Source: Sinotaia quadrata (lineage: Eukaryota; Mollusca; Gastropoda; Architaenioglossa; Viviparidae). Taken from it: a DNA stretch of 64,000 nt. A program made the position numbers and the translations under genes. Below the pieces are notes generated by a model. That model had not been told where the DNA came from, made no database searches, and saw nothing but the letters and a program-made list of their open reading frames with translations. How positions within the stretch are numbered: position 1 is the stretch's first letter; each line of letters opens with the position of its first letter. This document shows positions 11,860 to 23,531 of the stretch, piece by piece. The stretch is taken from positions 72,931,335-72,995,334 of the forward strand of contig CM054178.1 in assembly GCA_028829895.1 (NCBI GenBank). The letters run 5' to 3'.

Positions 11860-13258
11860 AGGTGAAGACAGTATGCTGGAATGTATTCATTATTTTCAAA
11901 ATTTGCCTTCGTAAATGATATAGTCATATTTGAGTAATTCTATTAAATATTTATTATTTTTAAAAATGGTTTCTAGTATTTGGTAAGAATAATCTATTTC
12001 ATGTTTTAAATGCTTAAAATAAACATTCTTGAAAATAATAATTTGTAATATTACAGCTACGGAATACAATCACTAAACAGTGTCAACAGTAGTTTGCCAT
12101 CATACTTAGAAACAAATGTTTGTGAATAAAAATATGAACAAAATACTGATCAGATGTTTTTGTTTTATTTGTATGTATTTCATGTTTATTATTATACATT
12201 TTCAAAATCAAAGCACACACAATCATTATCCAACATGTTTTTTATATATGCATGAATATTTACTAAAGTAAATGTACTAAATATAATCTTTCTTCATTTT
12301 TTTTTCATTTTTCATTTTAAATTTTGCATGCTCTTCTAACTTTGTCAGTGCGGACCTAATGCATCTTTAACGTAATAATTACTTTTATATTTCAGAATAG
12401 CATACGTTAATATAGGGGGAAATCAAATTATAGAAAAAACTTTAAAATTTATTTTTAAATTGTTAGGCTAGTATGTGTAGATCAATCAAACTTGCTGTTT
12501 TGTTACGAGTCTTGCCTGTGATTGACATGTAATCAGTTTCACTGTGAAGTTTGCATTTGAAAACCACTCTGCTGGCTGGGCTGTCGATATATATATATAT
12601 ATATATATTGATCCAGTTTTTACAAATGCAAAGTAATTCTAATACACATCACAGGTTACTGAGTACGCTCTTAACTGCCAGGACATCTTAATAAAAATAA
12701 AAATGTGAAATGAAAGACAATGTTTCTTATTCTGAGAAAACGATATATAGATGTCCATTTGCCGATAGATCCACACAAGATGATTTTTTCTTGCTTTTGT
12801 TGCTCTCTGGTGAACCTGAAGCGTGTACATTGGAAAGCAAGCACAGGCTAAAAACTAAAACTAAAAATAAACAAAGAAGTTATAAAGCAAACTTTCAACA
12901 ACAACAATAAACTTTCGACAGGATGGACGAATTCAAGTAGCCGGTGTTTGTTCCATTAACTCTTTCATCTCGAAAGAGCACTGAAAGTATTTATGTTAGT
13001 TGCTCGAGGTCTGTTTGTTTGCTTCTTTTTAAGGGTCCAATTTTTTCAAGTCTGGGACGTCCACACTCAGGCATGCGCAGTTTCCAACACTCAGTGAATT
13101 GGAAGGGTGGGTGAGGGTATGTGTCAGGTGAAGAAATAAACATTTTTTTTAAAATGGCAGTAAAGTAACTAAAAAATATATGAACAAAAGGTTCCATTAG
13201 TCTTCGATACATTTTTTATTTTGACTTCTTTCATACCCCTCACCAAAGTTAATTACAT
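11860..13258. other. AT-rich non-coding; (AT)n at 12586-12609
   Basis: Very AT-rich, with T and A homopolymer runs and a short (AT)n tract. No gene signal. Confidence 0.5.
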
Positions 13259-13322
13259 CTTGTCAATCACATTTAGGTTATTATATGACATCTTAATCAA
13301 TCACATTTAGGTTATTATATGA
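13259..13322. repeat. 31-bp direct duplication
   Basis: 'caatcacatttaggttatta' plus 'tatga' occurs twice in tandem, 31-32 bp apart. Confidence 0.85.
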
Positions 13323-13762
13323 AAGTTTTAACAAAAGCTATTAACAATAAATTTAACTAATACAATTTTCTTTTCCAATTCAACAGTCAATAGCTCAGTT
13401 ACAAACAATTCCTTGTTAAATATCATAGACTGCTGATGTAACCATGGTTACTTATTTCAGCAATCGTGGCAATCCACCCAATAACCAACGAATGTATAAC
13501 CAACAATTTTTTTTTTAATGTGGAATTAAAATACAATCATTATAAAATTTCAACAAATAGTGGATGGTTTTCGGATAGATAACGGCAACAGCACACTGAT
13601 ACAACTCCATAGTACATCTTGGAAACAACGTTCACATTGTGCGGAGGAGTTGTCGACTGTGGCAGATAACAGTATATGTACATTAATGGCAAACAACATT
13701 AGTAATAATGCGACCGGTAAACGATTGGAACAACAATATAAAGTCACCGTGTTATATTTAAC

Positions 13763-14045
13763 GCAGACATTTTCCAGTTAGCAAAACGAGTGGCGTTTTA
13801 AGTAGGATAGAGTGTTTTACAATGGGCATGGGAAACTAGATTACTAGTTAGTAACAGACATTTTCCAGTTAGCAAACCGAATAACTTATTAAGTAGGATG
13901 GAGTGTTTTACAATGGGCATGGGAAACTAGATTACTAGTTAGTAACAGACATTTTCCAGTTAGCAAACCGAATAACTTATTAAGTAGGATGGAGTGGCAT
14001 TGGAAACTGAACACATAAATAGATTACTGGTTAGTAACAGACATT
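13763..14045. repeat. 92-bp tandem repeat, three copies
   Basis: Units start at about 13763, 13855 and 13947, with a partial fourth at 14038, each opening 'cagacattttccagttagca' and closing 'gattactagttagtaa'. Copies 2 and 3 are nearly identical. Confidence 0.9.
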
Positions 14046-14100
14046 TTGAACTACTAAAATGGTAGTAATCTGTTACCTGGTTTCAGCGGTGTGGCCTCAC

Positions 14101-14474
14101 TTTCAAAACTGACCAGTCAGGTGTCAATTTAACTAAAATATGGTGGCTTTAATAATTTCAAAACTGACCAATCGGGTGTCAGTTAACTATAATTAAGTGG
14201 CTTAAATAATTTCAAAACTGACCAAAATGACAGTTAAATAAATTGAATGGCTTAAATAAATTGAAAACAGACCAGTAAGGGCGTCAGCTGACCTAAAATT
14301 GGGCGGCTTTAATAATTTCATAATTGACCAATCAGTTGTCAGTTAAACTACAAGCAAGAGGCTTCAATTTTTTAATACTAACTTGTATAAACTAAAACTG
14401 AGTGGCTTTAATAATTTTAAAATGGCCAATCATGTTCCATTTAAATAATGATTGAGTGGCTTGAATAAAATTTC
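14101..14474. repeat. ~55-bp degenerate array, seven units
   Basis: The unit is 'tttcaaaactgaccaatc' then 'gtgtcagttaa', closing 'gtggctttaataa'. Units diverge strongly, so this array is older than its 92-bp neighbour. Confidence 0.8.
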
Positions 14475-16797
14475 ACACGTCTAAAGCACATTTTCCCCTT
14501 TATTTTATTTTACTTCTTTTTAACCGATACTGAATGCTGCGTTGCATGCGCATGACTAGTGTCTCCAGCAAAAAAAGGGAAGCAACTTAAATGGATTGTC
14601 ATGCTTTTATATCGCGGACCAGGAACAATACGCATGTGTAAACACGTCACGCTGGACTGTTTGTATACTTCCACTTATTATTTACAATGAAGTTTAATTA
14701 TTGTTTGTGCTCTCTGTTCTAAAGTAATAAATTACGTCAGCTGTTAGTCAGCTTGGTGGACTGTTTTTTGTAATTTTCATTTAAAGAAAGAGAAATAAAA
14801 TAGTTTTGAGCAGCAGCTAATGGCTACAAATCAGCGATTGAACGAAGTCCGTGTCAGTGAATAGAACAGGAAACACTACTCTTAGCACCGGATGTTCATG
14901 GCGGCCTGCATTTGGATGGTAAACAAAACAGTCATCATGTGTCATTATTGTTTTTATTTATTTATTTGTGGTGCGGGAGTGGGTGGGGGGAGTCTGGCTA
15001 AAGAATGTTTACTTTGAGCAAATTGGCTAAATGAATTGACAGCAATGGAATAATAAGCTTGATTATATTGTTGCTTTTTGTGTGTCTGAGCTTTATGTTC
15101 GCCTTCAACTGTCGCTGATTTCTCATATCTATGTTCTGATAAAGAGATTTAATGCCATAGGTGGCGAGAGTGAGAATTTTGAGCGGGTGTTCGGTGGATT
15201 TTCTGAGTGCGATGGCCGACAGCCCCTTTTCCATTTTTAAACTCCAAGTGATCTGGAATGCGCACGCATTTAGTTCACAGTACCCAGTTTATAACTCACC
15301 GGAAGGACTAGAGGCAGTTCGGGAAAGGTTAAGATTCACCCGTACATTTTTCACTCTCTAACAAAAGGGTAAGGTTCTGCCTGCAGCCCCCCCATCCTCC
15401 CCCGATTGGATTACTAAAAATCAGGAAAGTGCTATTAGCTTTTTTCTGATTGGCTGTCCTGTTGATATTTTATGAAATTCAGGCCTCGAACCAAATCCGA
15501 ATAAAGAGTGACTCTTGTTTACGAATATGTCAGCTTTATGCTGTATTGCGAACGTACAACCGCTTGGACAAGGTTCTGACGTCATAACCATTAACAGAAG
15601 GCCATTTTCAATTATTTCAATAATTTATTTAATTTAGAGTAAAGTCTGCGTTATGCCTGTGTTGTTTACTACCTGTCTGACTATTTATCTATCTAATTAA
15701 AGAAGGCCCTTCCACGGATTCAATAATTTACTCACTAGTGCAAATTCCTTGTTACGTCAGAGTTATTTACTTTATCTTTCTATTTATCTATATATTTACC
15801 AGTCTATGTCTTTGTAGATTTTTCTGTTTATCGATCTATACCAATTTATTTCCCGAGTCTTCTGGTTTGGGGCAATATGAACATTTTCATTAGCTTTGAA
15901 CTAAGTGAGCGTCACATGGGTGTAAAAGATTTTGAGGGTAAACTCCTCACACGAAATACCCAGATGTTGTCACCACTCACCCGAACCGCTCACCGACTTG
16001 TTATAGTTGAAACTATCTGAAAACTGAATTTTACGAATTGAAATGTGCTTAATAGAAGAAATTTGTTACTAAGTGGTTGTTGTTTTTTTTAAAGCAGATA
16101 TAAAAAGAATGTATTTATGTGATGTGGGAGTTGGGAACTTTTAGGCAATACTGCTGTCTATTGTCTCTGTGTATTATTATTGTAAGGCATTGCCACTTAA
16201 TTTCAAAATAGATATTCACAAATTTCGACTTTACATTTAAATCAGTATATACATTTAACATGTGACCATGGTAAATGAACACATTTTCTTGAAAGTGTTA
16301 TCTCTTAATATTACTTAGGCAAAACAATTCGTCTTCTGGGGTAAGCATTTTAATTTCTAAACAACACATTTATATGGATGACACTAGTTCAAGGCACTGG
16401 GTGAAGAAATGTAAGCTTGTAACAAAGAATAGAATAGCTCAAATGTAATAAATACGTGCCATTAAAAAGATTTAGTCAAATGTCACATCAAATGTTCATT
16501 GGACTACGTTATCAAACGTAAATTGTAACTATGGTAATAAACAATGAAACAAAACTGCTAGTAAGGCTGTTTCATCAATATTTAGAATCTCACAACTTTA
16601 AGTCTGACTTGTTGACTACAGGATCCATTTAACATCACAGTCGGGTTTTCTGCATTATTTCCAGATGGCTTCTTGACTCCTAGATTGATTCCTGACTTCA
16701 AATAGGCCCGATTTGTTTCCTAAGACACTTTTCAAGTATTGTGCTTTTTGCAAATTGATTTTCATCAGAATTGTTTTCTCTCCATAATTTCAGATGA
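14475..16797. other. Non-coding, no accepted gene
   Basis: Contains 'gttcatggcggcctgcatttg' near 14896 followed by 'gatggtaaac', which could be a start codon with a donor, but no downstream exon joins it. A 66-codon frame at 15161-15361 lacks motifs. The remainder is AT-rich. Confidence 0.35.
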
Positions 16798-16805
16798 CAG
16801 ATGAC

Positions 16806-17074
16806 CAGGGCCGCCGAGAGAAAGTCCGGGCCCCGGTACTAAGGTGTTTGTGCCCTTATACAAAGTTCAACACATATGTATTTTTTCATAGGTTATGTCA
16901 AACAAGGCTGCAAGGAAGGCGGGTTTTCTACACATACTAATATCCAATATTGTTTTTCTTTTTAAAAATTTGGTTTTGTATATTTAAAAAACAAAATCCC
17001 CTTCGTGGAGCCCTTTGAGCTCCATGGGTCCCGGGACAATGTACCGGCTGCACCGCTCCTTCTCCTCAGGCCTT
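16806..17074. mobile_element. hAT-type MITE (non-autonomous DNA transposon)
   Basis: A 269-bp insertion opens 'cagggccgccgagag' and closes 'ctcctcaggcctt'. It is bracketed by a perfect 8-bp direct repeat 'cagatgac' (16798-16805 and 17075-17082). An 8-bp target duplication and a CAGGG start are characteristic of the hAT superfamily. Subterminal GC-rich segments ('ccgggccccggtac' on the left, 'gtcccggg' and 'gtaccgg' on the right) form imperfect inverted repeats around an AT-rich core. There is no coding capacity, so it must have been moved by an enzyme made elsewhere. The terminal repeats match imperfectly by eye, hence not full confidence. Confidence 0.6.
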
Positions 17075-17082
17075 CAGATGAC

Positions 17083-17530
17083 TATTATCACACAGCCAGA
17101 TCAAGATTAACAACAATAAGATGATAAGTATGTAAATGTAGTGGCTTTTAGACAGCTCAGTAAATAGGCAGCTAGCGAGATCAAAATGTCAAAAAGAACA
17201 CACAACATGTTGCTTTTCAAAGCTACAGAATAACGGTTGGCTAGATTCACCCAGCCAAATCTAAGTTGGCAACAGCAACAGGCGGTAACATATCACCCAG
17301 GTAGATAAAAAATAACAACAATTCGATAGTTAATTTTTAAAAGGCAAAGAATTAAAATTAATTAGAATCACGCTTGCCAGATTTAAATTAACAACAAGAT
17401 ACATGTATTCTTTGAATAGATAATGAATAGAAATAATCCAGCTTTATCTAAAGTTCTGTCAACAATCAGATACATTTACTTCAAGACTAATGAGTACGTG
17501 AACGTGACGATGTGTCACCCTCCAGATGGA
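17083..17530. other. Non-coding, no feature seen
   Basis: AT-rich sequence between the MITE and the 79-bp array. Confidence 0.4.
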
Positions 17531-17762
17531 GATGAATTTATTTCGAAGACTAATGAACAACAGATGACTATAATACATCACCCTGTTGCATGGAGATTGA
17601 CATCAGTATGATGAATTTATTTCGAAGACTAATGAACAACAGATGACTATAATACATCACCCTGTTGCATGGAGATTGACATCAGTATGATGAATTTATT
17701 TCGAAGACTAATGAACAACAGATGACTATAATACATCACCCTGTTGCATGGAGATTGACAAC
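17531..17762. repeat. 79-bp tandem repeat, three copies
   Basis: Starts at 17531, 17610 and 17689, each 'gatgaatttatttcgaagac' through 'gcatggagattgacatcagt'. The copies are essentially identical, so the expansion is recent. Confidence 0.95.
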
Positions 17763-17884
17763 AATAATATATTCTACATCAGCAACGAGATAATGCAAAT
17801 ACGTCCACAACCTCGTATTAGAGGACTCATAGTGTTCGCGTTTAAACAAGGAAAAGACCAGTCACGTGTATGCCTCGTATATAA

Positions 17885-18190
17885 TGTTGTGCTTTTTTTT
17901 TTGTTCTTTTGTACAATATTGTTTTTTTGTTTACGAGATTGAAGGACCTATATTTTGTTCTTTTGTACAATATTGTGTTTTCTTTACGAGATTGAAGGAT
18001 CTATCTTTTGTTCTATATTGCGGTTTTGTTTACGAAACTGAAGGGATTATTTCCTTTGTATAATATTGCATTTTGTTTACGAGACTGAATGGATTATATT
18101 TTGTTTCTTTGTACAATTTTTACGAGACTGAAGTAGCTATGTTTGGTTTCTTTGTACAGTATTGTTTTGTTAACAAAACTGAAGAAGTTA
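17885..18190. repeat. ~55-bp T/G-rich array, six units
   Basis: Six diverged units of 'ttctttgtacaatattgt' followed by 'tgtttacgagactgaagga'. Strong T over A strand asymmetry. Open frames here are repeat artefacts. Confidence 0.8.
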
Positions 18191-19528
18191 TTTTGGGTTG
18201 CAAGCACAGGGGTGATTGTTATTTTGTGTTTGTTGTTGTTTCATACAGAGGAGTAAACAATTGTGCTACAAGAAATGCCACTCGTGTAAAATGTTCAACT
18301 AGTTTAGTAGCTTTAGTAGCTTTCTAGATTAGACACGGCCAGCGAACGTCTTTACTTTGCAATTGCTCGGAAAGACAGAGAATTTGCAAAGTGGTTGACT
18401 GCCATTTCATTATTGTAAGGAATATGACATGTATATGGGTGTTACTCCTGAATGAACAAGACTGCCATAACTTAGCAAAGTCGAGAGAATTATTTTTTCT
18501 TGTTCATGGTCTAGTCTTTTTTATTTCCGCATTTGTGCGTGCGTGTGTTTGTTCGGATGTGTGTATGTGTGTGTCCGTCAGTTGATTTTGAGATGGATTG
18601 ATTGTATTAAAGATTCTTTTATCGAGGTCCATACTTTACGAGGGTGTGTCGAGTTTGGTGTTTAGATAAGTGATCTCGTTCGAGTTAAACAAGCAATACT
18701 CCGGATTGTGTAGAGTTATATAATTCCATTTGATAGCCTCTTGGACTCCTAGTTCTTTTTCTCTCGATTGTTATCTGATAGTTGGTGTTGTTATCACGTG
18801 CTATGCTTTGATTATCACTGGATTGATGTTGAAGGAACGAATAAGGGGGGGGGGATATTTTAATAACACTAGTATGATGAAGTAGTCCTAGAATTTGAAT
18901 GCAGTTCTCATTTTGAAATGATAGTGTCATAGCCATGTGTTCAGTCATCATTATACACTTCTTTTCTTATGGTCTCTTTTTGCTTTCGCTGTACAGCTAC
19001 TTAGTACTCATATACTAGCACAAAAATTGGAATAAAATCAACTTTCTTTCTAAATTGTTCATCTATGCCGCTCTTTTATACACATAGTATGTGTTGTGTG
19101 TGTGTGTGTGTGCGAGTGACGTAAACGTTTACAGAATATTAATTTAATTTTTCAAACTTAAATAAAATCGAGGGCGAGGGACAAGACATTCCCAACCTCA
19201 CCCCCCAAACCAAGTTTGCTTTGTAAATTCCGTTGTGAATAATTCATGTGGAAAACACACATTAGCTTTTCCTTGCTCTGTGATTTTGTGTGTGACGAGG
19301 AGAATGTTAAACATCCCCATGTAGTGTGCACGCAGTGGCTGGAAATCATTAAAACTTTATCTGTGTGAGAAAAATAAAAATAAAAAAGGTCTGTGGTTCA
19401 TCTAATTCCAAAATTTAATTAGTACAAAGAGTTACATTTCCATTTCTACAGAAAGTTACGTATTATGTTTGGTGCTGTTTGGAGAGGCAGTTCGTTGAAG
19501 GTGCAGTTGAAGTACATGACGAAAGCAC
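18191..19528. other. Non-coding; (GT)n at 19089-19112
   Basis: AT-rich with a short GT microsatellite and a G homopolymer at about 18845-18853. No exon or mobile element is supported. Confidence 0.4.
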
Positions 19529-20022
19529 GATTGTGACTGGGCATCGAACATCCATTATATCACATCTTACGGACCAATCAGAACCTTTACCTAAAATACA
19601 ATTGTGACTGGACATACAACATTCATTATATCACATCTTACGGACCAATCAGAACCTTTACCTAAAATACAATTGTGACTGGACATACAACATCCATTAT
19701 ATCACATCTTACGGACCAATCAGAACCTTTACCTAAAACACAATTGTGACTGGACATACAACATCCATTATATCACATCTTACGGACCAATCAGAACCTT
19801 TACCTAAAATACAATTGTGACTGGACATACAACATCCATTATAACACATCTTACGGACCAATCAGAACCTTTACCTAAAATACAATTGTGACTGGACATA
19901 CAACATCCATTATAACACATCTTTCGGACCAATCAGAACTTTACCTAAAACACAATTGTGACTGGACATCCAACATCCTTTATAACACATCTTTCGGACC
20001 AATCAGAACCTTTACCTAAAGC
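19529..20022. repeat. 71-bp minisatellite carrying CCAAT boxes
   Basis: Seven units (71 bp, the last shortened by 1 bp) of 'attgtgactggacatacaac', 'atccattatatcacatctta' and 'cggaccaatcagaaccttta'. Each contains an excellent NF-Y-type site, GGACCAATCAGA, with CCAAT at 19574, 19645, 19716, 19787, 19858, 19929 and 19999. That site is conserved in all seven while neighbouring bases vary slightly. The array lies about 1 kb downstream of the acetyltransferase stop codon. Confidence 0.92.
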
Positions 20023-20127
20023 ACACACTTGGCACCGCTCATAAAACTACTTGATATACGTAATTGCTAATGTGCATTCCATTACAGGGTTACAGTGAAA
20101 ACAAATAATAAATACATATTTACAATT

Positions 20128-20307
20128 TTAACCCCTTCACTGCCCAGTACTTAACTCCATGTCAAGTAGAGCATTCTAGTTGTCTGTTTTATCATTTTGC
20201 AATACATATACAGTTTTAAACTTCATAAATGTATATCAGCAAAACAATCAAGCAGCAAGTTTGTACGATGTAAACAATGCATGTAAATCCGCCAGTGAAG
20301 AGGTTAA
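20128..20307. mobile_element. piggyBac-type MITE
   Basis: A 180-bp segment is bounded on both sides by TTAA (20128-20131 and 20304-20307). Immediately inside are inverted repeats 'ccccttcactg' on the left and 'cagtgaagagg' on the right (10 of 11 bases complementary). TTAA target duplication with a CCC-type inverted repeat start is the piggyBac signature. It has no coding capacity. Confidence 0.6.
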
Positions 20308-20412
20308 TAACGCTTGATTATGTGCAAGCTGTCAGTAGAAACAATACAACATAAAAACAGATGTCAGTTATCAGACATAGTTCAGAGTAGATGCATTTCA
20401 ACAAAGGAAACG

Positions 20413-20418
20413 TTTATT
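20413..20418 (-). terminator. AATAAA poly(A) signal on minus strand, candidate
   Basis: TTTATT on the plus strand, about 635 bp past the acetyltransferase stop codon and close to the first minus-strand AATAAA I can find after it. It would give a 3' UTR of ordinary length. Positional inference only. Confidence 0.3.
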
Positions 20419-21050
20419 TTACACTTCCGATATACACATATCAGTCAAGCTTGTAATGGATGGTAAAACGGGACAGCCATTTGTCTCCCTTTGCTGTTTG
20501 AAATAGGGAGCGTTCGGTTTGAGTGGTTCATCAGTTCTAGTGAATTTCATTTTACTGACGGTCTTTAAATGAGAAACAGATAACATAAAATAATACAATG
20601 GAGCTCCACTGTGTCCGCAACAGAACTATAGAGCATGCAAGTGACATCACGCAATTCAAGAACGCGTGACACATAAGACAATAATTCACTGTTATGCAAG
20701 AAACAGTCTGGAATGAAAACCATCTGACCTGACGCTCCAGGTTCTGGAATTTGGAAGCACATCGAAAAGATTGTCGGAGAGGTAACCCTGACCCAAAATC
20801 CTAACACCATAGAACTGATCCCAAATCAGAATCTGATTCAAATTTTACAAAATTCCTTTTCCGCAAATTAAGAAAAAAATCATACATATATATATATATC
20901 AACTCTTCAGTATATTTTATCATTCCATGTAGTTATAGTTATAAATATATATCGTAGAAAAACAAGTGTATATCACATGAGTCTCTAAATGTTCTTGTTT
21001 AATCCAATATCAGCCAAAAGTTATCACAAAAAAAAGGAGAATTAAGTTCC

Positions 21051-21719
21051 TTAAATTGGTCTATCATCTGCCCCCCCTCCATCCCTTTCTTCCGTTCCCA
21101 CCGGCGGCAAAGTTCTCAGATCTTTGTAAAAAATGATGGAGCCAACGATGGTTCCGTCTTGCAGACAACCCCCGACGGGTAGGAAACTCACCATCTGGAA
21201 GCCAGCGGTCTTCTCGATGATTTTGCGCATGGCGACATTGTTACTGAACGTGTCCGCATAAATGCCCATGAATCCTAAGCGACGGCAGTATTCGACGCTC
21301 GTCCGCAAGCAGAACTCGCCAATCCCCTTCCGCCTCTCTTCGGCCTTGACGATGATGTACAAGTCGGCGACCGTCTGCCCGCGGTAGTACTTGCTAGTGG
21401 TGATCACCAGGGCTGCCACCATCTTCCCTGAATCCTTTGTGCTGATCAGGAATACCTTCCCGTCATCAATTTCGTTCCGGAAATGCTTCTCCGTCGGGAA
21501 CTCGTCGGCTCCGAAGCCTTCGTCGTTCATCGCAGCCTGCTGGACGATGGTGTAGACTTCCGACAGCTGATGATCGGAGGCCTCGGTGATGGTCACGTGA
21601 CGACCGTCCGGAAGCGTGGCATGGGTCGGCAGCAGCATGGCGTCCTTGACGATGGAAGTGGCAGCAGGGACGTCGATGTCGGGGGTGATGGTTGACGGTC
21701 TGACGTCACTCTTGACCAT
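21051..21719 (-). CDS. GNAT-family N-acetyltransferase
   Basis: The 222-residue protein, MVKSDVRPST to DDRPI-stop, carries a GNAT fold over roughly residues 41-200. The beta4 strand and acetyl-CoA pyrophosphate loop are VADLYIIVKAEERRKGIGEF (117-136), with the diagnostic R-R-K-G-I-G at 129-134. A following helix and the segment ADTFSNNVAMRKIIEKTAGF (155-174) form the usual motif B. It should transfer acetyl from acetyl-CoA to an amine; the substrate cannot be told. The wording LGF, N-x-AM and GF is reminiscent of the Mpr1/azetidine-carboxylate acetyltransferase-like branch, a loose impression. The start was chosen at 21719 because the ATG has A at -3 and G at +4 and lies 32 nt inside an exon opened by a good splice acceptor; residues upstream of that are intron. 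Upstream coding exons are not excluded. The body is GC-rich (well above flanks), typical of a real exon. There is no signal peptide or membrane segment, so probably cytosolic. Confidence 0.88.
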   Translation of the reverse strand: MVKSDVRPSTITPDIDVPAATSIVKDAMLLPTHATLPDGRHVTITEASDHQLSEVYTIVQQAAMNDEGFGADEFPTEKHFRNEIDDGKVFLISTKDSGKMVAALVITTSKYYRGQTVADLYIIVKAEERRKGIGEFCLRTSVEYCRRLGFMGIYADTFSNNVAMRKIIEKTAGFQMVSFLPVGGCLQDGTIVGSIIFYKDLRTLPPVGTEERDGGGADDRPI

Positions 21720-21751
21720 CCTCCGCAGACAGGACCGCTTTAAAAGCCAGC

Positions 21752-21775
21752 CTGGAGAGAGAGAATAAAAAAGAT
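21752..21775 (-). other. 3' splice site of the acetyltransferase exon
   Basis: On the minus strand a pyrimidine run 'ttttttattctctctctcc' is followed by AG at 21753-21752, and exon sequence starts at 21751. It implies an upstream, probably 5'-UTR, exon at higher coordinates. Confidence 0.7.
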
Positions 21776-21799
21776 ATAACTTTAGAAATTTCTTGTACC

Positions 21800-22782
21800 T
21801 AGATCTGGACCCGGGCTTACCACTCTCCCTTTCTCTCTCTTTGGGGGTGGGGGGGGAAAGAAATGCGGAAGGGGGTGGCAGCTTCTCCTGTTTTCTGTTA
21901 ATTAAACAACAGAAAAACATAATCAAAATATTTCTTTTAAAATGTATTTATGGTCTCCACTCTGGACCGATGCTATCTCTTGTCGTGGGCAGTGCCTCGG
22001 GTGATTACAATGGCAACCGCAAAAAGATGGTGATACATTTGTTCTTCCAGTAGGCGTGTAGTAGTTTCTGTTTGTGCTTTAGATTTGTTTCAATCCCCAC
22101 TTAGCGTGCAGTACATAATTAATGTTGAAGGGCTGCTTTTAGAGATCAGTCAATTTGACATGGGCAAAGTAAAGAGAACAAGGCATTATTAAAGTACTAA
22201 CATAAGTTTTTAATTACTTATTTAATTGCTTTATTTTTATTTTTTAAAATGGGAGTGATATCATCTCTGAAGGGTGACTCCGAGACATTTATATGAACCT
22301 TATATTAGCCAATTTATTGTCTTTGCATTAGCCACGGGTTGGCTTTATATTTGCCACCTAATTATCTTTACCTTAGCTACTATCCAATATAGTGAATTTG
22401 GTAACACACATAAATGCCAGTACGTTAGGGATCTGTATTTATGTTGTTTTTGTTTTCTTATTTTGATAAAGTTACCCTGGACGGTTCCAAATAGGCCTGG
22501 TTGGTTTTCATGTTGGTATTGGTGTTGACAAGCGGTTTAGGCAAATATACTTTTAGATCTTAGGAATCCATGTCTGTGTGTAATAACCAGAAGTGAATTT
22601 TTTAGATAGGTTCGTTGTACTGTCAGTTGATTAAATCAAAAGTATTTTTATGTGCACGATAAAAATAGTATAAACCAATATGACTTCTAACCATGTAACT
22701 ACTGTGGGGAAGCACACGCCTACTGTTAGCGTAATGGAAGGAAAATATTCATTAATTTTCTGTTTTTCAACCTAACTTTTAG
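21800..22782. other. Probable intron or upstream region of the acetyltransferase gene
   Basis: AT-rich, with a G-rich run at 21845-21858. It carries no exon I can support on either strand; the plus-strand frames (for example 22274-22528) have background composition. Confidence 0.4.
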
Positions 22783-22921
22783 TAACACATTAACACAAAT
22801 ATCACATTTAGTAAACATGATCTCTTTGTAACACATTAACACAAATATCACATTTAGTAAACATGATCTCTTTGTAACATATTAACACAAATATCACATT
22901 TAGTAAACACTATCTCTTTAG
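22783..22921. repeat. 46-bp tandem repeat, three copies
   Basis: Near-identical units of 'aacacattaacacaaatatc' plus 'acatttagtaaacatgatct' plus 'ctttgt'. Confidence 0.93.
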
Positions 22922-23194
22922 TATAAACAGTCTCATTAGAAGACTTAAGCATAAATGTCACGCTTATTATGTCACGCTCATTCAAAACTGAGAAACAGAA
23001 ATTAGAAATAACCACATTTCGTGATCTCGATCTGTTAGAACACGTTAATATTTATATAGTGTTTTATTTAGTTTTCGTTTGATATTTTAAACACAACAAA
23101 AATGTTTACCCTGCCATAGATATTTAATTGGCCTTTGAAATGAAATGTTTAAACAGAATTCTCCTTCTCGTCCATTTGGCCGGTGCAATGGAAT

Positions 23195-23246
<52 letters not shown>
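23195..23246. repeat. (CT)n microsatellite
   Basis: About 26 CT dinucleotides ending 'ctcag', which would also serve as a strong plus-strand splice acceptor for the open frame downstream. Confidence 0.95.
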
Positions 23247-23248
<2 letters not shown>

Positions 23249-23309
23249 AGTTTACTTTGTACACGGAATGAATTAACAGATAACATATCAGGTCAACAGT
23301 TTAGCACGT

Positions 23310-23531
23310 ATGTCACCACCACTGCCTTACCCCCACCACCTTCCTCCTCCTTACTTCTCTTACCGATACGGCCGGGAGAAAGTGATAGCCACTATAAATA
23401 GCCTGGCTTGCCATCTGGAGCTCTACACTACAGGAGATGGAGAGGAGCCACATTTTGCAAAACACAATGATGCTCTTGACCGTGCCATCAACCTGTGGGA
23501 GCGTTTAGATGAACACCTCTCAACAGCTTAA
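23310..23531 (+). CDS. Hypothetical 73-residue frame, possible terminal exon
   Basis: It starts MSPPLPYPHHLPPPYFSYRY (proline-rich) and continues into GREKVIATINSLACHLELYT, ending NLWERLDEHLSTA-stop. The C-terminal 50 residues have amphipathic-helix character and GC-rich codons, unlike chance frames nearby. The start codon has a weak context, and an exon beginning at the CT-tract acceptor or at 'gggag' near 23371 is also possible. A second protein-like frame follows at 23532-24250, so the two may be parts of one decayed gene or transposon ORF. Family not recognised. Confidence 0.3.
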   Translation: MSPPLPYPHHLPPPYFSYRYGREKVIATINSLACHLELYTTGDGEEPHFAKHNDALDRAINLWERLDEHLSTA

